Origin: Glycomyces sp040645615
Lineage (GTDB): Bacteria; Actinomycetota; Actinomycetes; Mycobacteriales; Micromonosporaceae
Assembly (NCBI RefSeq): GCF_040645615.1
Contig: NZ_JBEYYO010000001.1
Coordinates: 248,001-312,000 of the forward strand
Length of the DNA: 64,000 nt
Reading direction: 5' to 3'
Part shown: one piece after another, positions 16,938 through 24,895 of the stretch
Position numbering within the stretch: position 1 is the first letter of the stretch
Layout of the letters: each line of letters opens with the position of its first letter
Notes under the pieces: model-generated
Told to the model about the DNA's origin: nothing
Databases searched by the model: none
Seen by the model: the letters and a program-made list of their open reading frames with translations, nothing else
Made by a program: the position numbers and the translations under genes

Positions 16938-17188
16938 AAGGTCCTCCCGATAGTTCTCTGAGCTGGAAGCATTCGTCAGCGCTTCCCAGATGGGCAGAAG
17001 ATTACAACGTGGCCCGAATGCTGTTGCGCCCGACCGGGACGCATTCGCTCGTCCAGAACCCGTTCACTTCCCGGCCACTTGGCGATTCCGCGCGGGGCGG
17101 GCCCAACGGCCCGCGCCCGCGCACCCAACGAGCGGCTCCATACCCAAGGGACGCAGCCCGAACCGATGTCCGCTCGCGTCGCGAAGCG

Positions 17189-17527
17189 CTAGAGCACCCC
17201 GCGGAGTTTCATCAGGTCCATCATGTTCGCCTTGATCTTGACCTGCCCGGAGGTGAAGGCCTTCATGAAGTCGAGCTCGCCCGCGACGAGCTTCACGAGG
17301 TCGTCCCCGGCCACGATCATGCGGATCTGGGCGTCCGGGTTGTCCCCGTCCACGATGTCGATCAGCTTGCCCTTGTCGAACTGCCCGTTGAAGGACACGT
17401 TCAGGTCGGTGATGTCGGCCGCGAGCGTGCGCTGGAACCCGGTGAGCTTCTTCACCGACTTCGGATTCGAGGCCAGATTCTCGGCGAACTGCTCCAAAGC
17501 GGTCCGGCATTCGTCGACGGTAGCCAT
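17189..17527 (-). CDS. SCP2-like sterol-carrier-fold protein B
   Basis: 112 residues, ATG preceded by AGGAGG with 6-nt spacing. It has the same fold as its neighbour: FQRTLAADITDLNVSFNGQF and IRMIVAGDDLVKL align with the paralogue, and it ends in IKANMMDLMKLRGVL. The 251-bp gap to the paralogue has no gene and no repeat that I see. The two proteins may carry different lipids. It is divergent from the small coiled-coil gene at 17695. Confidence 0.85.
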   Translation of the reverse strand: MATVDECRTALEQFAENLASNPKSVKKLTGFQRTLAADITDLNVSFNGQFDKGKLIDIVDGDNPDAQIRMIVAGDDLVKLVAGELDFMKAFTSGQVKIKANMMDLMKLRGVL

Positions 17528-17694
17528 ATGGGCCCTCCTGTTCGATCGGCTGGGCGCGGCGGTGCGCCCGACAGTATGTTACCGGCCGGTAAGTCCCGAT
17601 GGGCGCGACCGGTCACCGGTAGCTTGGCAGTACCGTTGACGTCAAGAGACACCGTCCCTCGAAACAGGCACCTCTCGGAAGGAGTGGGACCGCC

Positions 17695-18054
17695 ATGACC
17701 GACAGCGCACGCGCCTACTTCGCGTCGTTCCGCGACCTCGCCGGCGACCCCGCCCGCCGCGCCCGCGAATTCGCCGGGAAGGTCCGCGAGGACCTCCGCA
17801 CCGGCACCGAAGGCCTCCGCGGCCACGGCTCGCGCACCGTCACCGACATCGGCCGCCTCATCCGCGCCGAGTTCGAGACCGGGCTCGCCCGCGCCGGCCT
17901 CGCCACCCAGGCCGACCTCGACGACCTCAACCTCCGGCTCGAACACTCCGAGGACCAGATCCGCGAACTGCGCATCCGCCTCGCCGAAGCCGAGGCCCGC
18001 GCCGCCGCCCCGCAGTCGACCAGGACAGCCAGCAGCGACGAAGAGGACGCATGA
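17695..18054 (+). CDS. Small coiled-coil protein, phasin-like helix
   Basis: 119 residues, ATG after GGAAGGAG. Residues 1-75 are amphipathic and helical (FRDLAGDPARRAREFAGKV, IGRLIRAEFETGLA). Residues 75-105 are a coiled coil ending LRIRLAEAEARAA, followed by an acidic tail. A related short gene is common just before tlyA in actinobacteria. It resembles phasin/PhaF-type helical proteins but I cannot assign a function. The stop overlaps the next ATG (ATGA), so the two small proteins are probably made together and may interact. Confidence 0.7.
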   Translation: MTDSARAYFASFRDLAGDPARRAREFAGKVREDLRTGTEGLRGHGSRTVTDIGRLIRAEFETGLARAGLATQADLDDLNLRLEHSEDQIRELRIRLAEAEARAAAPQSTRTASSDEEDA

Positions 18055-18251
18055 CCGACCAGCCCAACCCAGGAGCCCTCGCGGCCCGCCTGCGGCCCAC
18101 CACCGACACCGACGACGTCGAAGCCGACATCGAGGCCGCCCTCGGCGCCCTCGAATCGCTCTCCGACCTGCCCGTCACCGACCACGTGCACATCTTCGAA
18201 GGCGTCCAGCAGCGCCTGTCCGAGATCCTCAGCAACGTCGACGACGCCTGA
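18051..18251 (+). CDS. Conserved small acidic protein (66 residues)
   Basis: 66 residues, overlapping the preceding gene by 4 bp and ending 16 bp before tlyA. The sequence is acidic, with a helical core ADIEAALGALESLSDLPVTD and a VHIFEGVQQRLSEIL segment. No known motif is present. The overlap arrangement, codon bias and position in the tlyA-nadK-recN operon support it as a real gene. The role is unknown. Confidence 0.7.
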   Translation: MTDQPNPGALAARLRPTTDTDDVEADIEAALGALESLSDLPVTDHVHIFEGVQQRLSEILSNVDDA

Positions 18252-18267
18252 GTAGAAAGCCCGCGCC

Positions 18268-19053
18268 ATGCCGACGCGCTACCGACTCGACGCCGAACTC
18301 GTGCGCCGCAAGATCGCCCGCTCCCGCGAGCACGCCCGCGAACTCATCGCCGCCGGACGCATCCACCTCCGCGGCATCCCCGCCACCAAGGCCGCCACCA
18401 GCGTCACCGGCGACGACTCGATCCGCCTCGTCGGCGACGTCGACGACTATGTCTCCCGCGGCGCCCACAAGCTCATCGGCGCCCTCGACGCGTTCGGCAT
18501 CGACCCCGGGGGCCTGCGCGTCCTCGACGCCGGAGCCTCCACCGGCGGCTTCACCGACGTCCTGCTGCGCCGCGGCGCGGCCCAGGTCCTCGCCGTCGAC
18601 GTCGGCTACGGCCAGCTCGCCTGGAAACTCCAGACCGACGACCGCGTCGTCGTCCACGACCGCACCAACGTCCGCCACCTCACCCCCGAGCAGCTCGGAG
18701 GCCAAGTCGACCTCACCGTCGGCGACCTCTCCTTCATCTCCCTCGAACTCGTCCTGCCCGCGCTGGCCGCCTGCACCCGGCCCGGCGGCGTGATGCTCCC
18801 GATGGTCAAGCCCCAGTTCGAGGTCGGCAAGGGCCAGGTCGGCCCCGGCGGGGTCGTCACCGACCCGGCCCGCCGCGCCGACGCGGTCTGGAACGTGGTC
18901 GAGGCCGCCGGACGCCTGGGCTGGACCACGACCGCCGTCACCGCCAGCCCCCTGCCCGGCCCGAAGGGCAACGTCGAGTTCTTCTGCCGGATGGAGACCG
19001 GTGACGTGACACCGATCTCCCGTGCGGCGGTGGACGAAGCCTGCGAGCGCTGA
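18268..19053 (+). CDS. tlyA: TlyA family 2'-O-methyltransferase (16S/23S rRNA)
   Basis: 261 residues, ATG 18268. An N-terminal S4 RNA-binding domain (about 1-65, LVRRKIARSREHARELI) is followed by an FtsJ-like SAM methyltransferase domain (DAGASTGGFTDVLLRRGA, then VGDLSFISLELVLPAL and MVKPQFEVG). The family methylates the ribose of C1409 in 16S and C1920 in 23S rRNA, and its loss gives capreomycin resistance in mycobacteria. It is in an operon with nadK (52-bp gap) and recN, as in mycobacteria. Confidence 0.93.
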   Translation: MPTRYRLDAELVRRKIARSREHARELIAAGRIHLRGIPATKAATSVTGDDSIRLVGDVDDYVSRGAHKLIGALDAFGIDPGGLRVLDAGASTGGFTDVLLRRGAAQVLAVDVGYGQLAWKLQTDDRVVVHDRTNVRHLTPEQLGGQVDLTVGDLSFISLELVLPALAACTRPGGVMLPMVKPQFEVGKGQVGPGGVVTDPARRADAVWNVVEAAGRLGWTTTAVTASPLPGPKGNVEFFCRMETGDVTPISRAAVDEACER

Positions 19054-19105
19054 ACGGCGGAGGGGTACAGTTCGAGGCCCTGTCACCGTGGCCGAAGGAG
19101 AGCGA

Positions 19106-20005
19106 GTGAGCCCGCAGCAGAAGCCGGAACGCGTCGTGATCGTGACGCACCCGCTCCGCGACGATGTGGCCGAACTCGCCGAGAAGCTCGCCGCCGCGCT
19201 CCGCGAAGCGGGCGTCCTCGTGCGCATCCTCAGCGGCGAGATCCGCTCCCTGCTGCGCCCCGACGCGCTCCTGGTGGTCGACGAGACCACCAGCGCCACC
19301 GCCGACCTGGTCCTGGCCCTCGGCGGCGACGGCACGGTGCTCCGCTCGGCCAAGATGGCCGCCGAAGCCGACGTGCCGCTCCTGGGCGTCAACTTCGGCA
19401 AGGTCGGCTTCCTCGCCGAGGCCGAGACCGGCGAACTGGAGACCGTGGTCTCGCGCCTGCTCGCGGGCGACTACACCGTCGAGGAGCGCACCGCGCTCTC
19501 GGTGGAGGCCACCGGCACCGACGGCGAGCGGCACCGCTCGTGGGCCTTCAACGACATCGCGGTGGAGAAGGCCGAACCGGCGCGGATGCTGGAGGTCTTC
19601 ATCGAGATCGACGGCACCCGCATCTCCCGCTACGGCTCCGACGGCGTGGTGGTCGCGTCCCCGACCGGCTCCACCGCGCACGCGATGTCGGCGGGCGGCC
19701 CGGTGGTCTGGCCTGATGTGGACGCCCTGGTGGTCGTCCCCATGAACGCCCACGCGCTGTTCGCGAAGCCGATGGTCGTCCACTCCTCTTCGGAGATCCG
19801 CATCGGGGTCGAATCGGTCGGCACCGAAGGCGCGCTCATCGCCGACGGCAAGGAGATCACCCGCCTCACCGCCGGCGACACCGTTACGATCCGGCGTTCG
19901 GAGCGTCCGGTGCGCCTGGTGCGCATGTCGAGTCAGTCGTTCGCCTCGCGTCTGGTGTCGAAACTCTCTCTGCCCGTTGACGGTTGGCGTCACGGCCGGA
20001 TCTGA
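19106..20005 (+). CDS. nadK: NAD kinase
   Basis: 299 residues. GTG 19106 follows GAAGGAGAG at good spacing, while upstream in-frame codons lack one. The enzyme makes NADP from NAD. The diagnostic GGDGT lies in LALGGDGTVLRSA, and SPTGSTAHAMSAGGPVVWP is the second conserved block (NAD-binding). The order N-terminal Rossmann-like domain then beta-sandwich domain is standard. The gene lies between tlyA and recN, as in other actinobacteria. Confidence 0.95.
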   Translation: MSPQQKPERVVIVTHPLRDDVAELAEKLAAALREAGVLVRILSGEIRSLLRPDALLVVDETTSATADLVLALGGDGTVLRSAKMAAEADVPLLGVNFGKVGFLAEAETGELETVVSRLLAGDYTVEERTALSVEATGTDGERHRSWAFNDIAVEKAEPARMLEVFIEIDGTRISRYGSDGVVVASPTGSTAHAMSAGGPVVWPDVDALVVVPMNAHALFAKPMVVHSSSEIRIGVESVGTEGALIADGKEITRLTAGDTVTIRRSERPVRLVRMSSQSFASRLVSKLSLPVDGWRHGRI

Positions 20006-20040
20006 TCGGTTCCGCACCGGCGAGTGTCGGCGGCAGGGGA

Positions 20041-20046
20041 TAGGCT
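20041..20046 (+). promoter_or_regulatory. Putative -10 box of leaderless recN
   Basis: TAGGCT (TANNNT) ends 7 nt before GTG 20054, with no Shine-Dalgarno between. It fits the leaderless pattern seen at several genes here. Confidence 0.4.
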
Positions 20047-20053
20047 CTGAAGC

Positions 20054-21790
20054 GTGTTGGAGGAGCTTCGCATCCAGAACCTGGGCGTGATCGCTGACGC
20101 CACCTTGCCGCTCGACCCCGGCCTGACCTGCATCACCGGTGAGACCGGCGCCGGTAAGACCATGGTCGTGGCCGGTCTGGGGTTGCTGTTCGGCGGTCGT
20201 GCCTCCCGTGCCCCCCTCGGTGCGGACCGCGCCCTCGTGGAGGGCCGCCTCAGTGTGGGCGAGGCCGCGCTCGAACTGCGTGAACGCGCCATCGAGGCCG
20301 GAGCCGACTTGGAGGACGGGGAGCTGCTGCTCGCCCGCTCGGTCTCGTCGGAAGGCCGCTCGAAGGCCTGGGTCGGCGGGCGCTCGGCGCCCGTGGGCGT
20401 CCTGTCCGAGCTCGGCGAGCTCGCCATCTCGGTCCACGGCCAGTCCGACCAGATGCGCCTGCTGCAACCGGCCGAGCAGCGCGCCGCGCTCGACCGCTTC
20501 GCCGGGGCCGATCACGGCAAGCTCCTCGACGCCTACCGCGCCGTCTTCGCCGAACTCGGTTCGTGCGCAACCGAACTCGCGCGCCTGCGCGGCAGCGCCC
20601 GCGAGATGGCCCGCGAAGCGGACATGCTCCGCCTCGGGCTCGAAGAGATCTCCGCGGTCGATCCCCAAGACGGCGAGGACGCCGAGCTGGCCGAAGAGGC
20701 CCGCCGCCTGGAGAACTCCGAGGCCCTGCGTCTGGCCGCCGCCACCGCCCACGGCGCGATCACCGGCGACCCCAGCACCGGCGACGGGGGCGCGGCCGAC
20801 ACGGTCGGCACCGCGGCCCGCGCGCTGGAGCACGACGCGCATTCGGACCCCAAGCTCGCCGAGTTCGCCGAGCGCCTCGCCGAGGCCGGCGCGCTGCTCG
20901 CCGAAGCGGCCGTGGACCTCTCGGCCTACCTCGACGACCTCGCGGCCGACCCGAGGCGCCTGGAGGAGATCTACCAGCGTCAGGCCGCCCTGAAGACCTT
21001 GTACCGCAAGTACGCCGAGGACCTCCCCGGCGTCCTGGCGTGGGCCGAGAACGCGCAGAAGCGCCTCGGCGAGCTCGACGTGTCCGACGAGCGCGTGAGC
21101 GAGCTGGAGGCCCGCCACGCAGACCTCACCGCCCGCGCGGCCGAGCTCGCCTCGCAGCTGCGGGCGTCGAGGCGCGCGGTGGCCGAGCGCTTCTCCGCGT
21201 CGGTGTCCACCGAGCTCAAGGGCCTGGCGATGCCCCACGCCGAGGTGGTCGCCGCGGTCGAGCCGCGCCCGGCCGGGCGCGGCGGCGTCGACCTCGTCGT
21301 GGACGACGTCCCCTCCGGCGCCACCGAGGAAGGCACCGACGAGGTCGAGCTCCTCCTGCGCCCGCACCCCGGTTCGGCCCCCGCGGCCCTCCACAAGGGC
21401 GCTTCGGGCGGTGAACTGTCGCGTGTGATGCTCGCCATCGAAGTGGTGTTCGCCGAGATCGGCGGGCCCCCCGTCCTGGTGTTCGACGAGGTCGACGCCG
21501 GGGTCGGCGGCGGCGCGGCCATCGAGATCGGCCGCTGCCTCGCCAAGCTCGCGCGCCGCCACCAGGTCCTGGTGGTCACCCACCTGCCGCAGGTCGCCGC
21601 GTTCGCCAACCGCCATCTGGTCGTCTCCAAGGACACCTCGGGCGCGGTCACGGTCTCGGGCGTGCGCGTGGTCGACGACGCCGCGAGGGCACGTGAGCTT
21701 GCTCGCATGCTCGCGGGCATGCCCGACTCCCACCTGGGCGTCGCCCACGCCGAGGAACTCCTGGCCGAAGCTGCGAAGATGAAGTCGTAG
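20054..21790 (+). CDS. recN: DNA repair protein RecN
   Basis: 578 residues, GTG 20054 (TTG 20057 is next). It is an SMC-like ATPase acting in double-strand-break repair. Walker A is GETGAGKTMV (about 29-38). Two coiled-coil arms occupy about 160-360. The ABC signature lies in HKGASGGELSRVMLAI and Walker B is VLVFDEVDAGVGGG. LVVTHLPQVAAFA is the switch His region. All catalytic motifs are intact. Confidence 0.95.
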   Translation: MLEELRIQNLGVIADATLPLDPGLTCITGETGAGKTMVVAGLGLLFGGRASRAPLGADRALVEGRLSVGEAALELRERAIEAGADLEDGELLLARSVSSEGRSKAWVGGRSAPVGVLSELGELAISVHGQSDQMRLLQPAEQRAALDRFAGADHGKLLDAYRAVFAELGSCATELARLRGSAREMAREADMLRLGLEEISAVDPQDGEDAELAEEARRLENSEALRLAAATAHGAITGDPSTGDGGAADTVGTAARALEHDAHSDPKLAEFAERLAEAGALLAEAAVDLSAYLDDLAADPRRLEEIYQRQAALKTLYRKYAEDLPGVLAWAENAQKRLGELDVSDERVSELEARHADLTARAAELASQLRASRRAVAERFSASVSTELKGLAMPHAEVVAAVEPRPAGRGGVDLVVDDVPSGATEEGTDEVELLLRPHPGSAPAALHKGASGGELSRVMLAIEVVFAEIGGPPVLVFDEVDAGVGGGAAIEIGRCLAKLARRHQVLVVTHLPQVAAFANRHLVVSKDTSGAVTVSGVRVVDDAARARELARMLAGMPDSHLGVAHAEELLAEAAKMKS

Positions 21791-21865
21791 GGTCTGAGCC
21801 CATTCGGGGGAGAAGCGGCGCGGCGTCGTCTCGCCGCGTGCGATCGGATGGCATGATGATGCACG

Positions 21866-23062
21866 ATGCGTGTACCTAGCTTGCGTTTGCCCGGGCGGAG
21901 CCCGGAGGGCGACTCCGCCGAAGGGCGGCTGGTCGGCACCGCCCGTCTCGATCGTCGGACGAAGCGGCTGTGCGGTCGGCTCGAACCCGGGGACGTCGCG
22001 ATCATCGACCACGTCGACCTCGACCGGGTCGCGGCCGACACTCTCGTCGGCACCGACGTGGCCGTGGTCGTCAACGTCGCCAAGTCGATCTCCGGCCGCT
22101 ACCCGAACCTCGGCCCCGAGGTCCTGGTCAAGGCCGGGATCGTACTCATCGACGGCGTCGGCGAGCAGATCTTCGACAACGTGCGCGAAGGCAAGACCGT
22201 CACCGTCGACGGCGGTGAGATCTACCTGGGCGACAAGCTGATCGCCTCGGGCACGGTCCAGACCGAGGACTCGGTCGCCGCCGACATGGAGGCCGCCAAA
22301 GAGGGCCTGTCGGTCCAGTTGGAGGCCTTCGCGGCCAACACGATGGAGTACCTCAAGCGCGAGCGGGACCTCCTGCTCGACGGGGTCGGCGTCCCCGAGG
22401 TCAAGACCTCCTTCAACGGCCGCCACGCGCTCATCGTGATCCGCGGCTACAACTACAAAGAGGACATCGACGTCCTGCGGCCCTACATCCGCGAGTTCAA
22501 GCCGGTCCTCGTGGGCGTCGACGGCGGCGCGGACGCGCTGCTCGAAGCCGGGTACACGCCCGACATGATCGTCGGCGACATGGACTCGGTCTCCGACGAC
22601 GCGCTGCGCTGCGGCGCCGAGATCGTGGTCCACGCCTACGCAGACGGGCGCGCCCCCGGCATGGAGCGCATGGACAAGCTCGGGGTCCCGGCCATCCCCT
22701 TCCCGGCGGCCGCCACCTCCGAGGACATCGCGATGCTCATGGCCGACGAGAAGGGCGCCGAGCTCATCTGCGCCGTCGGCACCCACGTCACGATGGTCGA
22801 GTTCCTCGACAAGGGCCGTGGGGGCATGGCCTCCACGTTCCTGACCCGCCTGCGCGTCGGCGGCAAGCTCGTGGACGCCAAGGGCGTCTCGCGGCTCTAC
22901 CGCCAGGACATGTCCATCTCCGCCCTGCTCCTGCTCATCGTCTCCGCCCTCGCCGCCATGGCCACCGCCGTCGCCATCTCCACCGTCGGACGCTCGTTCG
23001 TCGACGTGATCGCCGACTGGTGGGACGGCCTGTTCTTCCAGATCCAGAGGCTGTTCTCGTGA
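21866..23062 (+). CDS. steA: SteA-like cytokinetic ring protein
   Basis: 398 residues, ATG 21866. The family is defined by a thiamin-pyrophosphokinase-like core: GVDGGADALLEAGYTPDMIVGDMDSVSD, with DGGA and GDMDSV motifs. A single transmembrane helix near the C-terminus (about 352-375, SALLLLIVSALAAMATAVAI) is followed by a short tail. In Corynebacterium SteA works with SteB at the division septum to activate cell-wall hydrolysis for daughter-cell separation. The downstream gene is the SteB partner and overlaps by 4 bp (GTGA), so the two are translationally coupled. The actual TPP-kinase reaction is unlikely because the protein is membrane-anchored. Confidence 0.9.
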   Translation: MRVPSLRLPGRSPEGDSAEGRLVGTARLDRRTKRLCGRLEPGDVAIIDHVDLDRVAADTLVGTDVAVVVNVAKSISGRYPNLGPEVLVKAGIVLIDGVGEQIFDNVREGKTVTVDGGEIYLGDKLIASGTVQTEDSVAADMEAAKEGLSVQLEAFAANTMEYLKRERDLLLDGVGVPEVKTSFNGRHALIVIRGYNYKEDIDVLRPYIREFKPVLVGVDGGADALLEAGYTPDMIVGDMDSVSDDALRCGAEIVVHAYADGRAPGMERMDKLGVPAIPFPAAATSEDIAMLMADEKGAELICAVGTHVTMVEFLDKGRGGMASTFLTRLRVGGKLVDAKGVSRLYRQDMSISALLLLIVSALAAMATAVAISTVGRSFVDVIADWWDGLFFQIQRLFS

Positions 23063-23988
23063 TCAACTTCCGCTACCACCTGGTGAGCCTCACCGCGGTG
23101 TTCCTCGCCCTCACCGTCGGGCTCATCCTCGGCACGGCCGCCCTCAACGGCCCCGCCATGGAGGTCATGCAGAGCAACATCCAGTCCCTGCGCGACTCCA
23201 ACGACCAGTACCGCGCCGAACTGAGCCAGCTCGAAGCCGACCTCAACGACGACCAGGCCTTCGCCGCCGAGATCGCCCCGTCCTACCTCGCCGGGAAGCT
23301 CGCGGACAAGAACATCCTGGTGGTGGCCCTTCCCGGGGCCGACACGCAGGTCGTGGACGGCGCGGTCGAGATGCTCGGCTACGCGGGCGCGACGGTCTCG
23401 GGGCGCGTCTCGATCCTCGACGACTTCTTCGACCCCAACCGCGGCGACGAGCTCGGCGACCTCACCGAGACCGTCACCCCCGAGACCGTGCAGCTGCCGG
23501 TCACCTACGACGACATCGAGTCCATGAGCTACGTCCTCGCCGCCGTGACCACCGGCAAGGCCGGCGGCGTCCCCGTCGAGATCCCCGCGGGCGACATCAC
23601 CGTCGTCACCTCGGGTCTCAACGCGGCCTCGCTGCTCACCGTCGAGACCGAGCCGACCGGCGTGGCCGACGGCGTGCTCATCCTCGCCGGGCCCGGCTCG
23701 ACCGACTCCGACGCCGAGAGCCGCAACGAGGGCGTGGTCACCGTCGCCGACGTGTTCGCGGTCGACGCGCCCACGGTCTACGCCGCCACCACCTCCACCG
23801 GTGACGGCAACCCGATCAACGCGCTGCGCAGCGAAGACAACAACACCGTCTCGACGGTCGACAACGTCTCCAGCCCGCAGGGGCAGATCGCCGCGGTCGT
23901 CTCGCTCGCCGATTTCATGGCCACCGGCAAGGTGGACCACCTCGGTACCGGGGAGGGCGTTTCCGGACTCCTTCCCGCTCCCGCTTAG
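23059..23988 (+). CDS. steB: SteB/MctB-like membrane-anchored protein
   Basis: 309 residues. GTG 23059 overlaps the steA stop. One N-terminal membrane helix (about 8-30, LVSLTAVFLALTVGLILG) is followed by a coiled coil (about 38-68) and an extracytoplasmic alpha/beta domain. The family is named MctB (copper transport protein) after Mycobacterium Rv1698 and SteB in Corynebacterium. The single helix and coiled coil argue for a septal partner of SteA more than for a channel; that is inference. The last codons overlap the promoter of the next gene. Confidence 0.88.
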   Translation: MINFRYHLVSLTAVFLALTVGLILGTAALNGPAMEVMQSNIQSLRDSNDQYRAELSQLEADLNDDQAFAAEIAPSYLAGKLADKNILVVALPGADTQVVDGAVEMLGYAGATVSGRVSILDDFFDPNRGDELGDLTETVTPETVQLPVTYDDIESMSYVLAAVTTGKAGGVPVEIPAGDITVVTSGLNAASLLTVETEPTGVADGVLILAGPGSTDSDAESRNEGVVTVADVFAVDAPTVYAATTSTGDGNPINALRSEDNNTVSTVDNVSSPQGQIAAVVSLADFMATGKVDHLGTGEGVSGLLPAPA

Positions 23989-23991
23989 TAT
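23986..23991 (+). promoter_or_regulatory. Putative -10 box of the leaderless PNPT-family gene
   Basis: TAGTAT begins on the steB stop codon and ends 7 nt before ATG 23999, with no Shine-Dalgarno. It suggests an internal start of transcription for the glycan-module genes. Confidence 0.4.
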
Positions 23992-23998
23992 CGTGCCC

Positions 23999-24895
23999 AT
24001 GAGCCAGCTAACGCGAACCGTCGGGCGGGCGTTCCTCGGAGGCCTCGCGGCGGGCGGCACGATCGCTGCGATCGGGGCCGTTCGACGCTCCAAATGGGCC
24101 GCCGATCTGGAACGGGTCAACCACAAGGGCGACACCGTGAGCCTGGCCGAAGGCCCGGGCGTCACGGTCGGCGCCACCGCCGCCTCCGTACTCGGCGCGA
24201 ACTCCCCGGCCTACGCCGTCGCGGCCGCCACCACCGGTCTCACCTCCGGCGCGGTCGGCCTCTACGACGACATGGCCGACACCAAAGGCGAGAAGGCCAA
24301 GGGCTTCAAAGGCCACGTCGGCGCGCTCCTCAAGGGCCGCGTCTCGGCGGGCCTGGTCAAGATCTTCGGCATCTCCGCGGCCGGGATCGCCTCGGCGGCC
24401 CTGGTCGACCTCGCCAACGGCGAGCTCACCGACGAGCGGCGCTCCCTGGCCCGCCGGGTGTGGAACGTGGGCGTCGGCGGCGGCGTGATCGCCGGTGCCG
24501 CCAACGTGATCAACCTGTTCGACCTGCGCCCCGGACGCGCCCTCAAGGTCGTCACCATCGCCTCCGCGCCCCTGTCGCGCCCGCCGGGGCCGAAGTCCCG
24601 CAGGCACACCGCCGCCGGGGGAGCGAACACCGCCCTGGCCGTCTCGGCCGCCGCGGGCGCCGCGATGGGCGAGGACCTCGAAGGCAAGACCATGCTCGGC
24701 GACGGCGGCGCGAACGCCCTCGGGGCCCTGCTCGGCCTCTCCTACATCGCCCGCACCGGCATGATCGGCCGCCACGTGGCCCTCGCGGGCGTCGCGGCCC
24801 TCATCGCCGCGTCCGAGAAGGTCAGCTTCACCAAGGTCATCGCCGAGACGCCGGTACTGCGCGAGCTGGACGAGCTGGGTCGGACGAAGTCTTGA
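23999..24895 (+). CDS. PNPT-family (WecA/MraY-like) polyprenyl-phosphate glycosyl-1-phosphate transferase
   Basis: 298 residues, ATG 23999. The polytopic protein carries family marks: GLYDDMAD (the metal-binding Asp pair), KGFKGHVGALLKGRVSAGLVK, NVINLFDLRPGRALKV (the NxxNLFDxRPGRA signature) and MLGDGGANALGALLGL (the loop usually MGDxGS). I count about eight hydrophobic segments. Enzymes of this type attach a sugar phosphate to polyprenyl phosphate, the first step of a lipid-linked glycan. Length is slightly below WecA and MraY (about 320-360). Its stop overlaps the TTG start of the MurJ-like gene. The sugar is unknown. Confidence 0.75.
   Translation: MSQLTRTVGRAFLGGLAAGGTIAAIGAVRRSKWAADLERVNHKGDTVSLAEGPGVTVGATAASVLGANSPAYAVAAATTGLTSGAVGLYDDMADTKGEKAKGFKGHVGALLKGRVSAGLVKIFGISAAGIASAALVDLANGELTDERRSLARRVWNVGVGGGVIAGAANVINLFDLRPGRALKVVTIASAPLSRPPGPKSRRHTAAGGANTALAVSAAAGAAMGEDLEGKTMLGDGGANALGALLGLSYIARTGMIGRHVALAGVAALIAASEKVSFTKVIAETPVLRELDELGRTKS

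Noticed and set aside
18938..22786. Minus-strand open frame of 1282 codons across nadK, recN and steA
   Set aside because: It covers three well-conserved genes on the plus strand; such shadows are usual at this G+C content and the product has no recognisable domain.
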